DNA from: DAONFI01 sp035403485
Lineage (GTDB): Bacteria > Planctomycetota > Phycisphaerae > SM23-33
Reading direction: 5' to 3'
NCBI GenBank assembly: GCA_964536835.1
Contig: CAZIAZ010000059.1
Span: 1-11,354 of the forward strand
DNA: 11,354 nt
Shown: one piece after another, positions 1 to 5,925 of the stretch
Numbering within the stretch: the stretch's first letter is position 1
Layout: the number at the start of each line of letters is the position of its first letter
Position numbers and translations under genes: made by a program
Notes under the pieces: generated by a model
Told to the model about the DNA's origin: nothing
The model's database searches: none
Seen by the model: only the letters and a program-made list of their open reading frames with translations

Positions 1-86
1 CAGCCAGCAAAATTGCTCGATTTCGGCGACGCCCATGTTTTTGGGATAGGTTCTAGCAACAAAATTTCTGACATCATGTTGAGCGT

Positions 87-140
87 TATAGAGCGGCCTC
101 AAAAAATTTCTTTTCGGAAATCTTTTGAGGCTGTTCTATA
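87..140. repeat. Long imperfect hairpin upstream of receiver gene
   Basis: The outer arms TATAGA (87-92) and TCTATA (135-140) enclose inner arms GCCTCAAAA...ATTTC (96-110) and GAAAT...TTTTGAGGC (117-131), with one mismatch in the inner stem and a very short loop. No run of T follows on either strand, so it is not a standard intrinsic terminator. It could end the transcript of a gene left of the window, be a processing site, or be an intergenic palindromic repeat. Bases 1-86 hold no gene I can support. Confidence 0.55.
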
Positions 141-269
141 AAATTCTGTTCGTGTTTGGCATGTTAATTGCATCAATTAATTCCGGCATCTCGTGCCAAT
201 ACTTAGCCGACGAGAGAGAGCATTGCGTTAAGTGGTGTGTTGACTAAGTTGATTCTTGGAGCGATGCAG

Positions 270-695
270 ATGTCAGAGAGCCTAAATAATGGTATGGAGA
301 CCAGAGCTGTTGAAGGCGCGTGTATCGTTGTTTGTGCCAATAAGGATGCGGTACGGCAGCTTTCTTCAAGCCTGGTTGCGCGTGGGGCAGGCAGGATTCT
401 GTCCTATGACAATTTGTCCGATTTTGCGACAAATATCCCCGTTTTCAACGTAGATATGGTAGTTTTGTCCGGTGATGTCACACCGCAGATTACCTATCGG
501 ATGCTGCGATGGATCAGGCGGCAGTGGAGAAACTGCGTATCTGTAGTAGTGGGAAATTTGGGGCAGAGGGACGTCGAAATTGCGGCTCGCCGCGGCGGGG
601 CGTTCTATCTTGCCACGCCCACCGCTGAGTGCGATTGGGATATTATACTCGATGGCGTGCGGCAAAATCGCGAATACTGCATGTCGCAGAATTGA
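270..695 (+). CDS. Degenerate CheY-like receiver domain protein
   Basis: A stand-alone protein of 141 residues whose pattern fits the alternating strand/helix order of a response-regulator receiver: a first strand near residues 17-23 (ACIVVCA), a third strand near 61-67 (VDMVVLS), a fourth ending VVVGN and a fifth ending in YLATP. The phosphorylation chemistry appears lost. The acidic pair after strand 1 reads A-N, the phospho-acceptor Asp position holds Ser (about residue 67), the Thr/Ser switch position reads Gly, and the conserved Lys before the last Pro is Thr. It is probably a pseudo-receiver acting through protein contacts. I chose the ATG at 270 because GGAG lies 8 bases upstream (258-261); an in-frame GTG at 237 would add 11 residues but has no ribosome site. 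No output domain or histidine kinase is nearby. The receiver call rests on pattern only. Confidence 0.6.
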   Translation: MSESLNNGMETRAVEGACIVVCANKDAVRQLSSSLVARGAGRILSYDNLSDFATNIPVFNVDMVVLSGDVTPQITYRMLRWIRRQWRNCVSVVVGNLGQRDVEIAARRGGAFYLATPTAECDWDIILDGVRQNREYCMSQN

Positions 696-1064
696 TTGAT
701 CAGGTGTAGCATATTGCGACATTCGCAACGGCTGCATGTGATTGACGCGACAGTCGTAAAAGAATAAAAACTATCGTCGATAAATATTTTTCTAAATACC
801 TATACTCGTAACGTATTGTTTTTTCAGTATGTTATGTCTTTTTATCCTCGCCGTGAAAAAAAATAACGGTTTTGGCACGGCAGATGCATATCTTCATACG
901 TAACGACAAATGTTAAAGCTTTGCTCAGAAAGCTTACTGTATATAACAATCGAATATTCAACCACTGTAAGTGGCAGATCGAGGAGCCAAAGGCTTTTGA
1001 TTTCGCTGAACTTTCTCCTTTCCCAACCAAACCAATCAACCCAATAGTTTGCGAAATTGAAAGT

Positions 1065-1093
1065 CTCTCGACTGACGAGAGGCGAGACCTCTC
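1065..1093 (+). other. Two mutually exclusive stems sharing one arm
   Basis: Three arms lie in a row: CTCTCG (1065-1070), CGAGAGG (1076-1082) and CCTCTC (1088-1093). The middle arm can pair with the first over 6 bp (loop ACTGA) or with the third over 6 bp (loop CGAGA), but not with both. The pairing is read directly; any switch function is inference, since no ligand domain or gene is visible next to it. Confidence 0.4.
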
Positions 1094-1126
1094 AAAACAC
1101 TAGAGTCTCTTCGGTGCGGTTTCTCC

Positions 1127-1140
1127 GGAGATGAGCGCCC
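1127..1140 (+). repeat. 14-base direct repeat, copy 1
   Basis: The sequence GGAGATGAGCGCCC occurs here and again, identical, at 1273-1286, 146 bases away, in otherwise different surroundings. Copy 1 overlaps the palindrome TCTCCGGAGA. The role is unknown. Confidence 0.6.
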
Positions 1141-1272
1141 GGTGAAAATAAAGGCAGTCCGGATGGTGAAAACTCCTTTCTTCTCAACAACATCCTAATT
1201 TATGCCTTCATTGCATCAGAGATTCCGATTTTAGAGACAGAGGTTGCTATTGAGCCCCTTGCGAAAGCTTGT

Positions 1273-1286
1273 GGAGATGAGCGCCC
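1273..1286 (+). repeat. 14-base direct repeat, copy 2
   Basis: An exact second copy of GGAGATGAGCGCCC found at 1127-1140. It lies upstream of the plus-strand terminator in the same gene-free region. Confidence 0.6.
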
Positions 1287-1364
1287 ACGAGGGATTCCGG
1301 TTTTCTCCTCCTCCGGAACTTCGTAATGCATCGATAGCGGAGAGGCTTCTGTAGCTAAGGCGAA

Positions 1365-1410
1365 GGGCGATAAACGGAACTGAGCATTCCGAGTGTCGCC
1401 CCTTTTTTTT
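1365..1410 (+). terminator. Plus-strand intrinsic terminator
   Basis: The stem GGGCGA (1365-1370) pairs with TCGCCC (1396-1401), with an inner stem CGGAA (1375-1379) / TTCCG (1387-1391). It is followed by eight T residues (1403-1410). This is a textbook Rho-independent terminator for rightward transcription, although the nearest plus-strand gene ended about 670 bases earlier. Confidence 0.75.
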
Positions 1411-1416
1411 GCGCAC

Positions 1417-1502
1417 AAAAAAGCCGATATGACTTTTAAAAACGGTTTTTAAAGGAAATCCTGTTGAAAACCATTTTTAAATAAAGTCATGTCGGCTTTT
1501 TT
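1417..1502 (-). terminator. Long bidirectional-type terminator hairpin closing the B12-controlled operon
   Basis: AAAAAAGCCGATATGACTTT (1417-1436) pairs with AAAGTCATGTCGGCTTTTTT (1483-1502) with a single non-Watson-Crick position. A weaker inner stem (1437-1449 with about 1465-1479) extends it. Read on the minus strand, the stem is followed by TTTTTT, and its first bases overlap the pseudopilin stop codon (1501-1503), so it terminates that operon. The arms are A- and T-flanked on both sides, so it could also stop leftover plus-strand transcription. Confidence 0.8.
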
Positions 1503-2328
1503 ATTCCAGGTCGAAAAGTTCGTAGTTATTTTCGCCAAAGAAACCTATGTTCAAATCTATCGGCTTTGTTCCGCCGTATGCACTGCCGGCGGAGTTGTTC
1601 GAGAAAGTCAATTTTTCCTCGTTGACGTGTGAATCCAGCCATACGACGTTTGCCGTTTCCATATGCCTGAAATGTATCGACGGCCTGTGTACCAGCGTCG
1701 CCGACCATGTTTCGCATTGCATTGCTCCGCGCGGCGGTTCGCAGAAACTGTATTCCGTTATGCCGTTGTTGGCGAAAGCGCTATCGGTGAACGCCACGGT
1801 TTCAGCCGCCGTGCAGAAATTGTCAGCCTGATTTCCGGAGTCAGACGGCGATGAATTTCCGTTCTCGTATATGCCTCGTCCAGCCTCATCCTGGCCGACG
1901 AGTTTTATGTAACTCCCCACGAATGTCTGATTATATCCGAAGCCGCCGCACCCCGTTTCAAAACCGCTGTTGAAATCCGTAAATGACGGACAATTCCTGA
2001 CTGCGCGGCCGGGCAGATATTCCAACAGCGAGCCTTCTTCTATGCTGAAGGGCGTTGAATTCGGACTGGCGGTGGTGCGCCGCCCGAACCATCGGCGAAG
2101 ATTTTTGCCGCTATCGGTAGCCGGTGCGAAAAAGCCGTCGTTATCCTGCTCATATTGCAGATTGCCCAGTTGAAGGCAGCGAATGCTCATTTTGCAGGCG
2201 GCTTTGCGGGCCAGCTCTTTTGCAGAGGAAAGGCTGGGGAAAATGACGGCGACCAGCAGGGAGATTATCGCCACTACGACAAGTAGTTCGATAAGCGTGA
2301 ATGCCGGATTGTCGTATCTGTTTTTCAT
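1501..2328 (-). CDS. Type II secretion/type IV pilus-like pseudopilin (H-X9-D type)
   Basis: A 275-residue protein with a short basic leader (residues 1-9) and the prepilin signature FTLIELLVVVAIISLLVAVI from residue 10. The predicted prepilin peptidase cut is after Ala9; Ala replaces the usual Gly. The hydrophobic helix anchors the protein in the inner membrane and packs it in a pseudopilus. The helix continues with a polar SSAKELARKAACKMSIRCLQLGN stretch typical of the planctomycete/verrucomicrobial group. Near the C-terminus H-(9 residues)-D-S matches the H-X9-DG motif except that Ser replaces Gly. It is the last gene of the riboswitch operon, 93 bases after the second PEP-CTERM gene, and ends in the terminator. 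Upstream of the ATG (2328) there is no clear ribosome site, only a strong hairpin. Family assignment is firm; its role in B12 handling is inferred only from position. Confidence 0.85.
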   Translation of the reverse strand: MKNRYDNPAFTLIELLVVVAIISLLVAVIFPSLSSAKELARKAACKMSIRCLQLGNLQYEQDNDGFFAPATDSGKNLRRWFGRRTTASPNSTPFSIEEGSLLEYLPGRAVRNCPSFTDFNSGFETGCGGFGYNQTFVGSYIKLVGQDEAGRGIYENGNSSPSDSGNQADNFCTAAETVAFTDSAFANNGITEYSFCEPPRGAMQCETWSATLVHRPSIHFRHMETANVVWLDSHVNEEKLTFSNNSAGSAYGGTKPIDLNIGFFGENNYELFDLE

Positions 2329-2336
2329 AATCTGTC

Positions 2337-2363
2337 GGGAGCGGGTGGTTCAGGCCCGCTCCC
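2337..2363 (-). promoter_or_regulatory. Perfect 9-bp hairpin just before the pseudopilin start
   Basis: GGGAGCGGG (2337-2345) and CCCGCTCCC (2355-2363) form a perfect GC-rich stem with a 9-base loop, ending 8 bases before the ATG on the minus strand. In the mRNA the 5' arm is GGGAGCGGG, which contains the only Shine-Dalgarno-like bases near this start. No T run follows, so it is not a plain terminator. It may limit or set translation of the last operon gene, or mark an RNA processing or stability site. Confidence 0.5.
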
Positions 2364-2421
2364 TTGCTACCGAAAAGTAAAATGAGTCAATATCGCCCAA
2401 AAATAAAAATATTTTCATGTT

Positions 2422-3225
2422 CTAAAAACGTCTGCGGCGGATGAGCATTGCTGTCGCCGTCGCAACAAGCATCGCCGTACAAAACGGCTCAGGCACGACG
2501 TGCATATATTCAATATAATCCAAATCTGTTGAAAAATAGCCGAATGTGCCAGCCGTACTGTTTGTCACGGTGCGTATTCGAATATAAGCTATGCTCGAGA
2601 GGGTTACAGATTCTCCCGAAGCGTCTATTGCCCAGCTGATATCCATCGCATCGCCGCCGACGGTCACATCCGCATAGCCGGTCAATGACGACTGGTCTGA
2701 CCATGCGTCGTCGGTATACGGATTATCGCCGTCGTCGAATGCCGTCTGGTCCCATGTTATCGACAGGGCGTTAGTGCGGGGATCGCCTACCTGGTCGTAG
2801 TTGCTCGGCTTGAGCAGGTAGAAGGTTTCGTCCTCCCACCCGTCTGCCGTTGCGCCGCTGCCGGACGTTTCCATTGCCACTTCAACATAGCCAGGCTCAT
2901 ACCAGCTTGTCATTGCGTTGCCTACTATAAGCAGGTCATTGCCGTCAAGATTGGCAATGGAAGTGGAGAAACCCACGATTATGCCGACCGGTGAACCTCG
3001 GAGGCTGCTTTCCTCCCACTGGCCAAGTGAAACGATGCCGCTGGTGTCGTCATCTGAAGTGGCGGGCTGTAATATTGCATTGCCATCCGTGTAACCTGTA
3101 TTGGGGTTTTTGCCGGCTTTATAGCTGCATACCACGTCAGCCAGTTGGCCGGCTGACGACGGCTGGCAAATCAGGCCAGCCGCCACAACCATCAACGAAA
3201 TCATACATGGAATAGTTTTGAGCAT
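2422..3225 (-). CDS. PEP-CTERM sorted surface protein of the B12-controlled operon
   Basis: A 267-residue exported protein. The signal peptide is residues 1-25 (cleavage after SSA). The C-terminal sorting signal from about residue 244 is VPEP, a hydrophobic stretch and RRRRF, the pattern processed by exosortase. The ectodomain contains SLGQWE..., VGIIVGFSTSIANLDGNDLLIVGNA and EPGYVEV, followed by a W-x-DETFYLL segment. From memory this resembles secreted Bacteroidetes cell-surface proteins that sit in cobalamin loci beside DUF4465 genes (SLGG, GxDFxILGNAF, EPGIVxV, WYELAGS pattern). A homology search is needed to confirm it. GAGG lies 9 bases before the ATG. It is the middle gene of the operon, 82 bases after the DUF4465 gene, so it is co-transcribed and presumably repressed by B12. 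The ligand is unknown. Confidence 0.75.
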   Translation of the reverse strand: MLKTIPCMISLMVVAAGLICQPSSAGQLADVVCSYKAGKNPNTGYTDGNAILQPATSDDDTSGIVSLGQWEESSLRGSPVGIIVGFSTSIANLDGNDLLIVGNAMTSWYEPGYVEVAMETSGSGATADGWEDETFYLLKPSNYDQVGDPRTNALSITWDQTAFDDGDNPYTDDAWSDQSSLTGYADVTVGGDAMDISWAIDASGESVTLSSIAYIRIRTVTNSTAGTFGYFSTDLDYIEYMHVVPEPFCTAMLVATATAMLIRRRRF

Positions 3226-3307
3226 AAAAAGTATTCCTCATTCATATTTTGTCGCAAAACTGAACCGGATATATTTGTTGTGCGCGGTTTGGTTTTACGA
3301 CGGAGCA

Positions 3308-4153
3308 TTATTTTTTACCTTTTTTACGCCGCAGCATTGCCAGGCTGCCCAACGTTAGCAGGCAGAGCGTCAATGGTTCGGGCACGGTAACGCTGTCTAT
3401 TGCGAAATACGTCGGCCAATCATAGCTTGAAGCGTTAACCGTGAATTCTATGGTTTTAACGTCAGTTCCCAGGCTTGTGAGGTCTACGTTCAGCCATTCG
3501 TCGGCAATGTAAAGGTCGCCGCCGGCTTCCCATTCGGCGAGCATGACGTCGATGTCACTACCGGTGGCATTGCCGGCTGCATCTTTGGCGGAGATGGTAA
3601 CTTTGAACCAGTCGCCTTCAGCCATCGGACTGGAAAATGAATCGCCATTCAGCAGCGACAGGGCGGTATAGGTGGTATTTGTCATCATGAGACTTTGCGG
3701 GGCTGAGACGGAGGCAAACGTAATTGAAGGAATCATGCCTCCCCATGATGCGTAAAAACCAACGCCGAAGTTGCTGCCGTCATATGCGGCGCCAGTGTAG
3801 ACGCTGTATTGGTTCGTATAACCTGCCGTCGTGGTGTCCGTCATGTTGGAGTAGGCAAAACCGCTCCATGATGTGTAATAAAGGTATGGCGATTCTTCGC
3901 CGTAAGTGGTGGCCGTGAACCTGTTGCTGAACTCCATCCCGCAACTTGCGAAACCCTCGTCGTAATTATACGGTGATTCGGCAGGCGTGGGGGGATACGG
4001 GCTGCCGTCAGCCTGCCATTTAGACTCGCCGTTCCAGTAGCTGTTTGCCGAGAGAGTTAAATCATCGAATGTTCCGGTCGCCTGAAGCCGGCCTGCAAAC
4101 ATTGTTACCGTCAAAACGCAGACCCCAACCGTGAGTGAAAAGAAACCCTTCAT
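3308..4153 (-). CDS. DUF4465 (BtuH-like) PEP-CTERM protein, predicted surface cobalamin binder
   Basis: A 281-residue exported protein: signal peptide 1-25 (LQA), a DUF4465-type beta-rich domain from about 28 to 255, and a PEP-CTERM tail VPEP...LRRKKGKK (257-281). Family hallmarks seen are TFDDL, SYWNG, SWSGFAYSN followed by YTNQYS, GVGFYASWGG, TNTTYTALSLLNGDSF, DWFKVTISAKDAAGN, WLNVDLTSLG and YFAIDSV. In gut Bacteroidetes, DUF4465 proteins named BtuH are lipoproteins reported to bind B12 at the cell surface. Here the anchor is an exosortase tail, not a lipobox. It is the first gene after a cobalamin riboswitch, which independently supports a B12 role. I chose the ATG at 4153 because it gives a proper signal peptide and has GGGAAAGG upstream; in-frame ATGs at 4237 and 4204 would add an unlikely N-terminal extension. 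Binding itself is inferred. Confidence 0.82.
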   Translation of the reverse strand: MKGFFSLTVGVCVLTVTMFAGRLQATGTFDDLTLSANSYWNGESKWQADGSPYPPTPAESPYNYDEGFASCGMEFSNRFTATTYGEESPYLYYTSWSGFAYSNMTDTTTAGYTNQYSVYTGAAYDGSNFGVGFYASWGGMIPSITFASVSAPQSLMMTNTTYTALSLLNGDSFSSPMAEGDWFKVTISAKDAAGNATGSDIDVMLAEWEAGGDLYIADEWLNVDLTSLGTDVKTIEFTVNASSYDWPTYFAIDSVTVPEPLTLCLLTLGSLAMLRRKKGKK

Positions 4154-4318
4154 AGCGATAGCCAACCTTTCCCGTGCGCTGAATCCAACCATGTTTTGCT
4201 TCATCGCATAAGCGCACTGAATGCGACAAAGCATCAAACCTGGAGGAAACGGCGCGGGGTGTCTTTATTTCAAGACGCAAGCGCACAAAGAGTTTCAGAT
4301 GACCATTGCGGGTATCAA

Positions 4319-4372
4319 ACAGGAGGCGGGAATACTATCTGAGCACGATTCTATCGCGTCCCGGCTGCCTGT
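4319..4372 (-). promoter_or_regulatory. Leader stem between riboswitch and DUF4465 gene, possible expression platform
   Basis: On the minus strand ACAGG (4372-4368) and CGGGA (4363-4359) face TCCCG (4331-4327) and CCTGT (4323-4319), with a small inner hairpin between them. The arms ACAGG and CCTGT are identical to the two strands of the riboswitch's closing stem (4599-4595 and 4404-4400), so alternative pairing is possible. No U tract follows. The expression platform is inferred from this match only. Confidence 0.35.
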
Positions 4373-4399
4373 GGCGCGAAGGTCACAACCAGGTTTATC

Positions 4400-4600
4400 A
4401 CAGGCAGGTTTTCTGACTCTCGGCTTCATGCGGGGGTTAGAGCAACATCCCGCAAACCGTCTACTGCGCCTTCCCAACCCCGTAACACACGGGATAAGTG
4501 GCATTTGCAGCACACGTTGCCGATTACAGCGGCGCGTCCGCGGCCGACTTTCACGGCCTTCCCTTAGGGGCTACAACCCCTGTCCGGCAGGACACCTGTA
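4400..4600 (-). promoter_or_regulatory. Cobalamin (adenosylcobalamin-type) riboswitch
   Basis: Read on the minus strand, the element has the ordered landmarks of the cobalamin aptamer. Closing stem: ACAGG (4599-4595) with CCTGT (4404-4400). Core: a TAAGGGAA segment, a GCGCCGCTGTAATCGGC segment, GCCACT, GGGAAGGCG, a variable arm, then GAAGCCGAGAGTCAG. The 3' B12 box reads AGTCAGAAAACCTGCC (4418-4403), two changes from the common AGTCAGGAGACCTGCC. It lies about 245 bases before the chosen DUF4465 start and 39 bases after the nrnA stop. Cobalamin riboswitches normally shut down the downstream genes when the coenzyme is plentiful, so the operon should be expressed in B12 shortage. The exact 5' edge is uncertain by a few bases. 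Confidence 0.92.
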
Positions 4601-4611
4601 ATGCACGGAAT

Positions 4612-4642
4612 TTTATATCAGATGCGTCAAAAGGCAAATCAA
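4612..4642 (-). promoter_or_regulatory. Candidate promoter of the riboswitch operon
   Basis: On the minus strand TATAAA (4617-4612) lies 19 bases after TTGATT (4642-4637), which overlaps the nrnA stop codon. A start about 7 bases after the -10 box would fall near 4605, exactly where the riboswitch fold begins. The spacer is longer than ideal. The fit with the aptamer edge is the main support. Confidence 0.45.
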
Positions 4643-5619
4643 TTTTGGAAATTTTCGAGAATTTTTTCCACGACCTGTTTTTTGAGTTCGTCGACTGTCA
4701 TGTTCGTGACCTTCATACCCGACGAACGTGCATGGCCGCCGCCGCCGAAATTTTTGGCGATTTCAGCGACGTTTATGAAATCCCGACTTCGGAGGCTGGC
4801 ACGGATGTTGTGCGTATTTTCGATAAATATTGCGGCGACTTCCACGGTTTTTATGCGCATGGCCTCGTTTACGAGATTTTCAGTTTCGTCAAATCTTGCG
4901 CCGGTCTGCTCAAAATCCGTTCGTAGCAGGGTCATGACGGCAAACTGGTTGTCGGCGTAAAGTTCAAGGCTGGCCAGTGTGCGTTCCAACAGCCGGAGTT
5001 TTTGTGGCCGGTCAGTCTGGTAAATGCTGCGGTAGAGTGAGTCCAGCCGTACGCCTGCGTCGACAAGGCGGGCCATGGTTCGCAGGCAGCGGCCGTCTGT
5101 GTTGGAAAACCGCAACCAGCCGGTGTCTGTAAGTATTGCACGGGCCAGCAGATTTGCGATGGTTTCATTCATCGGCCATTCGAGGATTTCGATGATTTCG
5201 AGTATCATTACGCCGGCGGCTGCGGCGGATGTGTCCGTCCAACGTACGGCGGCGATGTCGTCGAAGGTGGCGTGATGGTCTATGACCACGGTTTTTTCGC
5301 GAAACGGCAGTAGCTTTTCCGCAAGTGTGCCGAGCTGAACGTTACTGCCAGTATCGGCGATGACGATGACGTCGGCAGATTCGGCGGCAGCAGCAAATTC
5401 GTCGGGCAGATGCGTGGTTACCGTTTCGAGAAGCGGAACGTATTGCTCGGAGGGGACGTCGTGCAGCATTAACGAAGCTTTTTTACCGGCTAATATTGCC
5501 GAGTGATACAACGCACCCGTCGAGCCGAGCGCGTCTCCGTCGGGATTGACGTGCGTGATAAGCAAGACGGATTCCGCAGCTTCCAACATGTCGCAGATTT
5601 TTTTGAATTCCTGGGCCAT
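4639..5619 (-). CDS. nrnA: DHH/DHHA1 phosphoesterase, NrnA-type oligoribonuclease/PAP phosphatase
   Basis: A 326-residue cytoplasmic enzyme of the usual NrnA length. NrnA proteins degrade very short RNA (nano-RNA) with a manganese centre, and many also dephosphorylate 3'-phosphoadenosine 5'-phosphate. Motifs, numbered from the chosen start: H-x-N-x-D-x-D (LITHVNPDGDALGS, His23, Asp27, Asp29), IADTGS (Asp89), the DHH triad VIDHH (114-116) and LTDTGWLRFSN (Asp165). The DHHA1 substrate-binding GGGGHARSSG is at 292-301. All metal ligands are present, so it should be active. I chose the ATG at 5619 because AGGAG sits 5 bases upstream; the in-frame ATG at 5655 has no ribosome site. It ends just before the riboswitch promoter and has no terminator of its own that I can see, so read-through into the riboswitch is possible. 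No functional tie to the B12 operon is implied. Confidence 0.9.
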   Translation of the reverse strand: MAQEFKKICDMLEAAESVLLITHVNPDGDALGSTGALYHSAILAGKKASLMLHDVPSEQYVPLLETVTTHLPDEFAAAAESADVIVIADTGSNVQLGTLAEKLLPFREKTVVIDHHATFDDIAAVRWTDTSAAAAGVMILEIIEILEWPMNETIANLLARAILTDTGWLRFSNTDGRCLRTMARLVDAGVRLDSLYRSIYQTDRPQKLRLLERTLASLELYADNQFAVMTLLRTDFEQTGARFDETENLVNEAMRIKTVEVAAIFIENTHNIRASLRSRDFINVAEIAKNFGGGGHARSSGMKVTNMTVDELKKQVVEKILENFQN

Positions 5620-5889
5620 CGAATCTCCTGACGATATTTCTGACACGAAAGGCATTGTAGTAAAATTGCAAATCGTCTTCTAGTAGATAATTGCGGCTGC
5701 ATAAAGATAATATCCGCCGCTGATACTATTGCTCTATGAACGTAGTGTTTGTCGTGGATGCAAAGAATGTAAAGAATCGCCGTTTGAAGCGGCGGCAGAT
5801 ATTTTTGATAAAAAATCCGGATTGTCGGGAAATTCTATTTGAACTGATATTATTTTAGTGTAGAATCATATTGTGATGTAACCGTATAC

Positions 5890-5911
5890 ACGCATACAAG
5901 ACGCATATAAG
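5890..5911. repeat. Tandem 11-base repeat upstream of the LacI-family gene
   Basis: ACGCATACAAG is followed directly by ACGCATATAAG, two units differing at one base and phased at one helical turn. Such spacing suits side-by-side binding of a regulator. It lies 15 bases before the 16-base palindrome; function is inferred. Confidence 0.4.
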
Positions 5912-5925
5912 TGTTGTTTTGCATA

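Larger units (their letters stand above)
696..1364. other. Intergenic region without a convincing gene; several hairpins
   Basis: About 670 bases between the convergent receiver gene and the pseudopilin operon. Short open frames exist on both strands (for example 921-1103 plus, 842-1039 minus), but none has a ribosome site or a recognisable motif. Inverted repeats are frequent: GCCGTG/CACGGC at 850-881, AAGCTTT/AAAGCTT at 916-935, overlapping stems at 1065-1093 and the palindrome TCTCCGGAGA at 1122-1131. A strong plus-strand terminator follows directly, so a plus-strand transcript crosses or begins here. It may be a long 3' untranslated region of the receiver gene, a structured small RNA, or a decayed repeat. 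Confidence 0.5.

Noticed and set aside
1..141. Plus-strand frame open from the window edge to a TAA at 139-141 (46 codons), possibly the tail of an upstream gene
   Set aside because: No recognisable motif; the frame runs straight through the 87-140 hairpin, and a short minus-strand frame (77 to 1) is equally open. Cannot be decided without sequence to the left.
842..1103. Short open frames on both strands (842-1039 minus, 921-1103 plus)
   Set aside because: They overlap each other, have no ribosome sites and show no family motif. Probably chance or decayed sequence.
1348..1369. REP-like semi-palindrome around CTTCTGTAGCTAAGGCGAAG
   Set aside because: Only TAGCTA and CTTC/GAAG pair. It faintly resembles intergenic repeats seen in related phyla, but one copy in the window is not enough to call a repeat family.
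1200..1418. Two overlapping minus-strand frames of 61-72 codons
   Set aside because: They run through the plus-strand terminator stem and its T run, and lack ribosome sites and motifs.
4400..4600. Reading the structured element as a CRISPR array, tRNA or RNase P RNA
   Set aside because: No repeat-spacer periodicity or cloverleaf; the order of conserved blocks matches the cobalamin riboswitch on the minus strand.
4221..4601. 126-codon plus-strand frame across the riboswitch
   Set aside because: It is antisense to a well-supported cobalamin aptamer and has no motif; a shadow frame.
4498..4960. Two plus-strand frames of 119 and 142 codons opposite nrnA
   Set aside because: Antisense to the conserved DHHA1 region; typical shadow frames of a high-quality gene.
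5736..5858. 40-codon plus-strand frame between nrnA and the LacI-type gene
   Set aside because: No ribosome site, no similarity, and it includes a hairpin; not supported as a gene.
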